Part shown: positions 1 through 6,400 of the stretch, piece by piece | Numbering within the stretch: the first letter of the stretch is position 1 | Layout: each line of letters begins with the position of its first letter | DNA from: Spirochaetota bacterium | GTDB taxonomy: Bacteria; Spirochaetota; UBA4802; UB4802 | Assembly: GCA_018399855.1 (NCBI GenBank) | Contig: JAGYNX010000108.1 | Span: 1 to 6,634, forward strand | Direction of reading: 5' to 3' | DNA: 6,634 nucleotides | Notes under the pieces: generated by a model | The model's database searches: none | What the model was told of the DNA's origin: nothing | What the model saw: the letters and a program-made list of their open reading frames with translations, nothing else | Position numbers and translations under genes: made by a program

Positions 1-103
1 TGTAGTTTTAATTTGATAATCGGAATTGATATAGTTAAGAAGCAAGATCATACAACCCTTCAGAATAATATGAGCAATTAAATAATAATGAAATGACCCG
101 GCC

Positions 104-109
104 TATAAT
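104..109 (+). promoter_or_regulatory. Possible -10 element (TATAAT) upstream of rho
   Basis: A perfect TATAAT hexamer lies 110 bases ahead of the rho start codon. I find no good TTGACA-like -35 at 16-18 bases upstream and no TG extension, so the hexamer may be a chance match in AT-rich DNA. If it is real, transcription would begin near 116 and give rho an approximately 100-base leader containing the hairpins at 160-190. Confidence 0.25.
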
Positions 110-159
110 GTTGAAAACAGATGCTTGATGCTAAAAAAAGAGTATCGTGAAACATGCCG

Positions 160-190
160 GGAGAAATCTCCAGGTACGCGTATCGCGTAC
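160..190 (+). promoter_or_regulatory. Tandem stem-loops in the rho leader
   Basis: Two small stem-loops sit side by side just before rho. The first pairs GGAG (160-163) with CTCC (168-171). The second pairs GTACGCG (174-180) with CGCGTAC (184-190), a perfect 7-bp stem around a TAT loop. A competing longer-range pairing is possible between CCCGGC (97-102) and GCCGGG (156-161), which would break the first stem. An AT-rich single-stranded stretch follows, up to the weak ribosome site AAAGGTG (209-215). Rho is autoregulated through its leader in some bacteria, so these could be control structures, but that role is inference. No U-run follows, so this is not an ordinary intrinsic terminator. Confidence 0.4.
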
Positions 191-219
191 TAATAAATAA
201 AGTAAATTAAAGGTGCACT

Positions 220-1638
220 ATGAGTAATGAGATGAATGAGTCCGGAACTGATAACAAGAACACAACCAGGCCAGCCAGCAGGAAAACAGGACAGGGTGGC
301 AAACGTGCCGGTAATGGTAGCGGTGGATCTGCCGGAACAAGCGCCCCAAACGGGGATAAAATTATTAAAGAGAACATGAGTGGCAATAGACTGGATCTTG
401 CCGAGCTGAAGAATAACACTATCAGCGAGTTGATCCAGGTTGCAAAGACAATCGGACTTGACGGGGTATCCGGGCTGAAAAAACAGGATCTCATATTTGA
501 GATACTGAAAACCCAGACCGAAAGGAACGGCCTGATATTCTCAAGTGGTGTACTCGAGATACTCAATGATGGATACGGTTTTCTGCGTTCTCCTAATTAT
601 AATTACCTGCCGGGTCCGGATGATATTTACGTGTCTCCATCGCAGATAAGGCTTTTTGGCCTTCGAACAGGTGATACGGTTACCGGTCAGATTCGCCCTC
701 CAAAGGATAACGAGAGGTTCTTCGCTCTTTTAAGGGTTGAAGCCGTAAATTTTGAAAATCCTGAAAATCTGCAAAACAGGGTACTCTTTGACAACCTCAC
801 CCCGTTGTATCCAGAAGAGCGTCTAAACCTGGAAACAATTACCGAAGACGTTGACATGAGGATAGTAAATATAATCACCCCTATCGGACTTGGGCAGAGG
901 GCCCTGATCGTTGCACCGCCAAGAACCGGTAAAACCATTGTATTACAGAAAGTAGCGAATGCTATTACCACTAATAATCCGGATATCTACCTCATAGTGC
1001 TTCTTATTGATGAGCGTCCTGAAGAAGTTACCGACATGGAACGATCGGTGCGGGGCGAGGTGGTGTCTTCAACTTTTGATGAACCTGCAACCAGGCATGT
1101 TCAGGTGGTTGAAATGGTGCTGGAAAAGGCTAAAAGGCTGGTTGAACACAAAAAGGACGTGGTGATACTTCTTGACTCTATTACCAGGCTCGCAAGGGCA
1201 TATAACCAGGTTGTTCCCACCAGTGGAAAAATTCTTTCAGGTGGTGTTGATTCGAATGCCCTGCATAAACCAAAAAGATTTTTCGGCGCGGCCCGTAACA
1301 TTGAAGAGGGTGGCAGTCTTACTATTCTGGCCACGGCGTTGATCGACACCGGCAGCAGAATGGACGAGGTAATTTTCGAAGAATTTAAAGGTACCGGTAA
1401 CTGTGAAATACACCTGGATCGCAAGTTGGCTGACAGAAGAATTTTCCCCGCAATAGATGTCAACAAGTCAGGCACGAGAAAAGAGGAATTATTGCTTGAC
1501 AAAGAGGAGCTTAACAAGTTGTGGGTATTACGTAAGGTAATCGCATCAATGAGTTCCACCGAGGCAATGGAGCTTCTTATTGACAAGATGCGGGCCACAA
1601 AAAACAACAGGGCATTTTTTAAAGCCATGAATACATAA
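220..1638 (+). CDS. rho: Transcription termination factor Rho
   Basis: Rho is the ring-shaped hexameric RNA helicase/ATPase that loads on untranslated nascent RNA and releases RNA polymerase. The 472-residue product has all parts in order. Residues 1-52 are a Gly/Ser/Asn/Lys-rich, probably disordered extension. Residues 58-100 are the Rho N-terminal helical domain (LDLAELK, SGLKKQDLIFEIL). Residues 103-180 are the cold-shock-like RNA-binding domain with GYGFLR at 118-123. The RecA-type ATPase follows, with Walker A APPRTGKT (232-239), catalytic DERPEE (264-269), Walker B VVILLD (314-319), the Q-loop PTSGKILSGGVDS (333-345), and the segment EFKGTGN...HLDRKL (388-403), which should contain the arginine finger (about R401). 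The C-terminus SGTRKEELL is typical. The start at 220 is preceded by AAAGGTG at 209-215. Met53 (base 376) is an alternative start that would remove the extension. No hairpin separates it from rpmE 68 bases downstream, so the two are probably co-transcribed. Identity is secure. Confidence 0.98.
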   Translation: MSNEMNESGTDNKNTTRPASRKTGQGGKRAGNGSGGSAGTSAPNGDKIIKENMSGNRLDLAELKNNTISELIQVAKTIGLDGVSGLKKQDLIFEILKTQTERNGLIFSSGVLEILNDGYGFLRSPNYNYLPGPDDIYVSPSQIRLFGLRTGDTVTGQIRPPKDNERFFALLRVEAVNFENPENLQNRVLFDNLTPLYPEERLNLETITEDVDMRIVNIITPIGLGQRALIVAPPRTGKTIVLQKVANAITTNNPDIYLIVLLIDERPEEVTDMERSVRGEVVSSTFDEPATRHVQVVEMVLEKAKRLVEHKKDVVILLDSITRLARAYNQVVPTSGKILSGGVDSNALHKPKRFFGAARNIEEGGSLTILATALIDTGSRMDEVIFEEFKGTGNCEIHLDRKLADRRIFPAIDVNKSGTRKEELLLDKEELNKLWVLRKVIASMSSTEAMELLIDKMRATKNNRAFFKAMNT

Positions 1639-1706
1639 TTGTTGTATATTGATAGTAAAAGATTTTAATTTGGAACTGATGAAACGAATAGCACAAGGAG
1701 TATAAA

Positions 1707-1907
1707 ATGAAAAAAGACATCCATCCTGAATATTCTGAAACTACTATAAAATGTGCATGTGGGAACGAGATTAAAACCAGGTCTACATCAAAAGATTTGC
1801 ATGTGGAAGTATGCTCGAACTGTCATCCTTTCTACACGAAGAAACAGAAGATTGTTGACAGTACAGGCCGGGTTGAAAAGTTCAAAAAGAAATACAATAT
1901 CAAGTAA
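1707..1907 (+). CDS. rpmE: 50S ribosomal protein L31 (zinc-binding type)
   Basis: This 66-residue protein is bL31, a small protein of the large ribosomal subunit that bridges to the small subunit near the central protuberance. It has the family start (MKKDIHPEY), the four zinc ligands C16-x-C18 and C36-x-x-C39, the conserved CSNCHPFYT segment, and the GRVEKFKKKY tail. Length and motifs match a full-length zinc-containing (C+) L31, not the cysteine-free paralogue made under zinc starvation in some bacteria. A good ribosome site, AAGGAG (1695-1700), lies six bases before the ATG. It follows rho by 68 bases, a gene order found in many bacteria, and is closed by the hairpin at 1939-1965. Confidence 0.97.
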   Translation: MKKDIHPEYSETTIKCACGNEIKTRSTSKDLHVEVCSNCHPFYTKKQKIVDSTGRVEKFKKKYNIK

Positions 1908-1938
1908 TAACCGGGCATTTCGTAAGATATTGATCTCC

Positions 1939-1965
1939 CAGGGCAGGTGCGTCGTACCTGCTCTG
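1939..1965 (+). terminator. Hairpin after rpmE, probable terminator
   Basis: A 10-bp stem with one G-U pair joins 1939-1948 (CAGGGCAGGT) to 1956-1965 (ACCTGCTCTG) around a 7-base loop, starting 31 bases after the rpmE stop codon. The following sequence ATTTATTAAT is T-rich but not a clean U-run. Placement and stability suggest the end of the rho-rpmE transcript. Termination strength is uncertain. Confidence 0.55.
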
Positions 1966-2000
1966 ATTTATTAATAGTGCACGGAGCAGGTTCCCCAGTC

Positions 2001-2073
2001 GGTGGATGGAGTATGGTGTGTAGATATTACACATACTGCTGCCACCATGTTGCGTAATATCTACACATGTGTA
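2001..2073. repeat. Nested inverted repeats with alternative folds
   Basis: TGTGTAGATATTAC (2017-2030) is exactly complementary to GTAATATCTACACA (2054-2067), a perfect 14-bp inverted repeat. Four more pairs (2031-2034 with 2047-2050) are possible across a 3-base bulge. The left arm is also part of its own dyad, TGTGTA-GATAT-TACACA (2017-2033). That dyad can be extended by AGTA/TACT (2010-2013 with 2034-2037) and GGTGG/CCACC (2001-2005 with 2042-2046). The right arm overlaps a perfect 12-bp palindrome, TACACATGTGTA (2062-2073). The long hairpin and the local one cannot form together. No U-run follows. It could be a paired operator, a structured RNA or a small mobile remnant, and the sequence does not decide between these. 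Confidence 0.65.
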
Positions 2074-2113
2074 ACGAAAATTTCGGGTAATAGTAAAATA
2101 TTATTGAATATGG

Positions 2114-2142
2114 TTGACTTTTATTAATTATTATTGTATTTT
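2114..2142 (+). promoter_or_regulatory. Possible sigma-70 type promoter in the intergenic region
   Basis: TTGACT (2114-2119) and TATTTT (2137-2142) are 17 bases apart, which is a reasonable match to a housekeeping promoter. Transcription would start near 2150 and run through about 280 bases with no recognisable gene before the sigma factor. It would therefore make either a long leader or a small RNA. The surrounding DNA is very AT-rich, so chance matches are likely. Confidence 0.3.
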
Positions 2143-2217
2143 AAACAGGTAACCACAAAGATGTACGATACATTTGTTAAGATGTAAGTCATCAGGCGAC
2201 ATACTAGTTAGCCATTT

Positions 2218-2235
2218 ATACAATAGATATTGTAT
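2218..2235. repeat. Palindrome ATACAAT-N4-ATTGTAT
   Basis: A perfect 7-bp dyad, ATACAAT (2218-2224) and ATTGTAT (2229-2235), surrounds AGAT. It includes one copy of TAGATATT (2224-2231), an octamer it shares with the inverted repeat at 2017-2067. The symmetry and size would suit binding of a dimeric regulator. No regulator gene in this window is an obvious partner. Confidence 0.45.
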
Positions 2236-2357
2236 GTGCGAGAAGAAAGGTATTGTGGTTTTTTTCATTATACGAGAAAAACAGCATATCGGCCGGCAAT
2301 ACCCTGCAGGATCAACGTAATATCTGCTATTCACACAATCCCTGGAAAAAATATAAA

Positions 2358-2366
2358 TGATATAAT
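2358..2366 (+). promoter_or_regulatory. Extended -10 promoter candidate for the sigma gene
   Basis: TGATATAAT at 2358-2366 is a perfect extended -10 element (TG-N-TATAAT). No recognisable -35 lies 17 bases upstream, which is tolerable for extended -10 promoters. It would start transcription near 2373 and give a leader of roughly 55 bases before the sigma factor ATG. It is the best promoter candidate for this gene. Confidence 0.45.
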
Positions 2367-2414
2367 CTCAATTGGTATGAATATTGCTTATTATATAGGT
2401 AAGTGTTACAAGAG

Positions 2415-2421
2415 AAGGAGG
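2415..2421 (+). promoter_or_regulatory. Strong ribosome binding site that fixes the sigma start
   Basis: AAGGAGG lies five bases before the ATG at 2427. The in-frame GTG at 2403 lies upstream of this site and would place it inside the coding region, so 2427 is the preferred start. Confidence 0.85.
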
Positions 2422-2426
2422 CAATT

Positions 2427-3263
2427 ATGAGAAGGTATTCTGACGCAGACGACATTTCCATGACAAATTATTTCAGTTCTATTAATGAAGTGAACCTCCT
2501 TACCAGTGAAGAGGAAGTTACCCTGGCAAAAGCTAAATGTGAGGGTGATGAGAAGTCCAAGGAAAAACTTATAAATGCTAACTTGAGGCTGGTTGTTAAG
2601 ATTGCAAAAAACTATACAAGTCTTGAACCATCTTTGATTGACCTGATACAGGAAGGAAACCTCGGGCTTATCCGTGCAGCTGAAAAGTTCGACTATACTA
2701 TGGGTTGCAGATTTTCAACGTATGCATCCTACTGGATTAAGCATTATATTACCCGATTTATTGCCAAGAGAAGCAGAACGATACGGGTACCCATACGAAA
2801 AGGCGATCTATTTAAAAAAATAAAGAGAGCACAGGATTCACTTGTCAATTCACTTGGTAAGGAACCAAGCCATAAAGAAATAGCTGATATGCTGGGTATT
2901 GAAGAAAAAAGCGTGTCTGATATAATGGAAGTATTTCAGCCAACTATATCACTTGAATACCCGTTGAATGACGATGAATTCAACCTGTATGAAGTGGTGA
3001 GTGATGAGAAATTTCAGTCACCTGACATGGGTATTTACAAGAGGGATCTCAAAGAAGAACTTGAACATGCCATGGAATCTCTCATGGATAACGAAAAACA
3101 AATACTTAAAAAAAGATTTGGCTTTGAGGATGAAGAACCGGTAACCCTTAAAGAAGTGGGAAACGAATTCGGCATCTCGGCAGAAACAGTTCGCCAGATT
3201 GAAGCCCGTGCCATGTCAAAAATCAAACAGAAGTATTCATTTCTTCAGGATTACATAGATTAG
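2427..3263 (+). CDS. Sigma-70 family RNA polymerase sigma factor (group 2/3, RpoH-like tail)
   Basis: This 278-residue protein directs RNA polymerase core to a set of promoters. It lacks region 1.1. It has region 1.2 (about 10-47), region 2 (about 49-110) with NLRLVVKIA (52-60), core-binding DLIQEGNLGLIRAAEKFDY (72-90) and RFSTYASYWIKHYITR (95-110), region 3 (about 117-175), a region 3.2 linker (about 175-200), and region 4 (about 210-270) ending in the helix-turn-helix VTLKEVGNEFGISAETVRQIEAR. Several DNA contacts differ from E. coli sigma-70: Tyr425 is Cys94, Trp433 is Tyr102, Gln437 is His106 and Arg584 is Ala252. Glu585 and Arg588 are kept (E253, R256). The SAExVRQ segment recalls E. coli RpoH, and the length is close to RpoH, but the diagnostic RpoH box is not clearly present. 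It is probably an alternative, not the primary, sigma factor. It lies alone between a long regulatory gap and a strong hairpin. The target regulon is unknown. Confidence 0.93.
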   Translation: MRRYSDADDISMTNYFSSINEVNLLTSEEEVTLAKAKCEGDEKSKEKLINANLRLVVKIAKNYTSLEPSLIDLIQEGNLGLIRAAEKFDYTMGCRFSTYASYWIKHYITRFIAKRSRTIRVPIRKGDLFKKIKRAQDSLVNSLGKEPSHKEIADMLGIEEKSVSDIMEVFQPTISLEYPLNDDEFNLYEVVSDEKFQSPDMGIYKRDLKEELEHAMESLMDNEKQILKKRFGFEDEEPVTLKEVGNEFGISAETVRQIEARAMSKIKQKYSFLQDYID

Positions 3264-3309
3264 AAGTATATAGGCCATCGATTTATAATCTGAAACCGAT
3301 CTCACTCAT

Positions 3310-3339
3310 ACAAGAGGCAGCTAAAAGGCTGCCTCTTGT
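3310..3339 (+). terminator. Strong hairpin after the sigma gene, probable terminator
   Basis: ACAAGAGGCAGC (3310-3321) and GCTGCCTCTTGT (3328-3339) form a perfect 12-bp stem around TAAAAG, 46 bases after the sigma stop codon. The sequence that follows, GTATTATAACA, is not a good U-run. It may be a weak or Rho-assisted terminator, or an end that protects the transcript. Its position between two genes with separate promoter candidates supports a boundary role. Confidence 0.7.
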
Positions 3340-3362
3340 GTATTATAACAGTTCAAAATTCG

Positions 3363-3391
3363 TTGACAATCCAACCCCGCGTGAATACGTT
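3363..3391 (+). promoter_or_regulatory. Promoter candidate for the large PPDK_N-type gene
   Basis: A perfect TTGACA (3363-3368) is followed after 17 bases by TACGTT (3386-3391), a weak -10. Transcription would start near 3398, giving a leader of about 40 bases to the ATG at 3440. Being just downstream of the sigma-gene hairpin fits a separate transcription unit. The poor -10 keeps confidence low. Confidence 0.35.
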
Positions 3392-3439
3392 TAATATTGA
3401 ATATACACAAAACAATAAAATCTCATAAAATATATGATA

Positions 3440-6400
3440 ATGAGACTTATTTCTGGACTATATCAAATGATAGATCAAGATGTATATGAAGTACATAATA
3501 TTATACTTCCAGTAAAGGACAAGGTGGGTGCCAGGAAAAAGGTTGAGAACCTGGTGGCAGAGATGACCCACCCCAATATTGACTGGAAATATATGGTTTC
3601 TGGTCTCCGGTCCTACCTGTATGATTATATATACGAACTCGAGGAATACAGCAGCACCGTGTTGCCTGTATTATTTCACTATCTTGCAGAAGCAACCCAG
3701 AGAAAAAGGGGATCCACATTACGTGCGGCAGATACCTTCTTTGACCGGTATATATTTCTCATCCGGAAGGATATATCCGGTGAGACTACTTTAAGTGAAA
3801 CCACCACATATTTTGATCACGCGGTAATTGAGTTTTGTGAAATTCTTGAAGAAGACAGCAAAGATGGATTTTTTCTTGAGGGTGTAAATGAGAGAATACT
3901 CAACTGCGCAGAACTTTTGATTGAGAGGGATGATGATTTCAGTGAAATCGTACACAGGCTTTTAAAACTTCTGATACTACAATATGGAATTTATGTTAGA
4001 AATGCCGTAGTGATCAAAAATGGTGAATTTGAAAAATTGAAGGAAATCTGGCGTCATGATGAGAGTGAGCCGAAAGATGACCGGGATATATTACGAAAGC
4101 TCCTATACAGTGTCTCACAAACACAATATGAAGATAGTCTTCAGTCACTTGAAAAACAGGGTGAGAGTAATCCACGAGGGCAACTTGACTCATTCAAAAA
4201 CATAATTGATTTTACCCATAACGCGAAAACATGGGAGAGAATATGTGTTATCAGCAGGGATCTCATCGAAGAGGATGTAATTAAAAACGATGGATACATC
4301 CTCAACCTGTTATCATACCTGGTAGATAAGTCACAGCAGGGTAGTGATCCACAGCTGCAGCTGTTCATGTCCCGCACGGTTGCCTCGGTATGTTCAATAC
4401 TTGTGCGAAAGAAAAAAACAAATCTTTTACGACAGGTGTTAAACCTTGTGCTGCCGCAGCTTTTAAGAGAGATTGAACGGGGTGGGAACTATTATTCCGC
4501 CTTTGGGGCAATATACAACCTGGGTAAAACCATAATTGAGACCGAAAAAACATACCTGGTTGATCACTTCGTTGACATGCTTGTTCGGTCACGATTCTGT
4601 TTTCCCAGTTTTACCGGGATTGCATCAGACTGGTCGGTGATAGTCAACTCAAGTCATCTTGAGAACATACGCACCTGGATGAGACTGATTGAGTTAAATC
4701 CACCACTGATGAAAAAACTTGCTGCCAGCTTGATTGCCAACCTGAAACTCGGAGGTGTCTTTTTAAAGGACACCGATGTTTTTCAGCGCGATGTATCAAG
4801 GCTTCTTAACAGTGATTACGGTAAAGTATTTTACCTTATAACTTCTCTGGCCGCTGTGTTTCCCGCGTTTTACCATGATATTGGTGCCACAGGCAACATT
4901 CGTGCGTTTACGGAAAGAATTGATACCAATCACCAGATGAATGACATGATCCACTTTATACGCAAGCAGGTGCATGTTGAGTCCAGCAGCCGCACCGTGA
5001 TATTATTGCAGCGGGTCATGGAGTTCTGGATGACCGGTGACAAGACAGTACTTGAAGGCCTTGTTCCCGATGAAGTATACGCCAGCCTTGATCACGTGTA
5101 CCGCCTGATAAACCTGGACAACGAGTCAGTGGCCATGCGTATCTATACAGAAATACGTCATGATTTCCCCGAACTCGTTCATGAAAAATTCTGGGATTTT
5201 TTAAGCATGGTGGATAAAAACCGTTTTGTTGAAGCGGTGAAAAACCATGATTTCAAGGACATGGACCCGGATGAAGAAGACGACGCGTTACGCTGTTTTA
5301 TCGAATATTTCAATACATGGTTCCCCGCCGAGATGACCAAGATGCTGCATCATATTGCTGGAATGTTTGACATTGATACCTCCAGGAAAAAAATATGGCG
5401 TTTCGTATATGAAATTCCTGACGATGATTTTCGACAGCTGTTTGAGAATGTGAGTCGTCTTGACGTCTCGAAGGTGAATGTAGAGAGATTTATTACTTTT
5501 CTGCATATATATAGGATGATATTTGATAAGTACAATTTCTCCGATGTTCGGGCGGTTGAAAAACTTAAATTGTACGCGGAAGAAGACTTGTTTACTCCCG
5601 TGGATGGTCTTTTTGAAGCATTACGTTGTGATGATGTTTTTTACGCCCTTTCTGTTCTGCTGGAGCAGCAGTATCATCTGAAATGGGATGTCCTTCTTTC
5701 TGATAAGGTGTTTGAGCCGCTTGACACGATAGAATTTAAACGTCATATCGCCTTCGGGATACCATCCATGTACGGATCGTACAAGGAAAAAAAATTCGAC
5801 ACGCTGAAAGTTTTTTTTCACTGTAATCTCATACGACAGAGGCTTTTCGAAACACTTATTGAAAAAATTAACATTTATCCCCACGAACCTGTACAATATA
5901 CGAACCTGAAAAGGGTATTCAAGTTGTTTATACAATCATTCGAGGTAGACGGAATCGCCAATTACGAGATGCGCTCTATTGCCAGTCTCCTTGATACACC
6001 AAACTGTACACTTACCCAGTTCAGGGACATTGTAAAAAGTCTTCTGGATATTCATGGGGAGATATCGGATACATTTAACGATACATTCAAAGTTGTCAGC
6101 AAGGTGGCTGTAAAAAATATCGGTATTGAGAATATCCATGCCGACTTTATTCCAGCTGATCAGCCGGATAATCCCGAAGTGATCATTGATCGTTTTATGA
6201 GAAACCAGATAATGCAGTCACCCCTCCTGCAATTGATGGACAACCTGCTGCTTCGGCTGAAGCTGCGCCTGGCAAAGGTTACCGGTTATGTTGAAGACCA
6301 GGTGGTACTTAACAAGGTGAATCGTCGTCCATACAGGGGAAACCTTGTGCAGCCAATAAGGAAAAGCGAATCAGCGGAGAGGATGGACGAACTGTTCGTT

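Larger units (their letters stand above)
1908..2426. other. 519-base non-coding region, rich in dyads and repeats
   Basis: I see no credible gene here on either strand. The short open frames lack ribosome sites and resemble no family I know, and one of them overlaps the sigma gene's ribosome site. The region contains the rpmE hairpin, an inverted-repeat element (2001-2073), a second palindrome (2218-2235), five copies of AGATATT or its complement AATATCT, a sigma-70-like promoter candidate (2114-2142), and an extended -10 element (2358-2366). A gap this long and this patterned, ahead of a sigma factor, suggests a regulatory region or a small RNA gene. Both readings are inference. Confidence 0.6.

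Noticed and set aside
1..81. Open frame from the left edge ending at TAA (79-81), possible tail of an upstream gene
   Set aside because: It is only 26 codons, AT-rich and matches no protein tail I know. A run of this length without a stop is expected by chance.
121..150. Nine-codon open frame in the rho leader that could be a leader peptide
   Set aside because: It has no ribosome binding site and no telling run of codons, and several similar tiny frames occur nearby.
1753..1974. Second + strand open frame overlapping rpmE
   Set aside because: It is a shadow of rpmE in another frame. The L31 frame has the zinc ligands and the ribosome site.
2161..2175. Small dyad ATGTA-CGA-TACAT
   Set aside because: A 5-bp stem in AT-rich DNA is expected by chance, and nothing nearby ties it to a function.
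2131..2334. Minus-strand 67-residue open frame in the intergenic gap
   Set aside because: It resembles no known family, has no convincing ribosome site and falls in AT-rich repeat-containing DNA.
2403..2426. Upstream GTG start for the sigma factor
   Set aside because: The strong AAGGAGG at 2415-2421 would then lie inside the gene. The ATG at 2427 is correctly spaced from it.
1908..2426. CRISPR array or insertion sequence as the explanation for the repeats in the gap
   Set aside because: There are no regularly spaced repeats of CRISPR length, no transposase, and no target duplication that I can see around the inverted repeat.
2230..2430. Plus-strand 66-residue open frame ending at the start of the sigma gene
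   Set aside because: It begins at TTG without a ribosome site, and its end runs through the sigma gene's own ribosome site and ATG.
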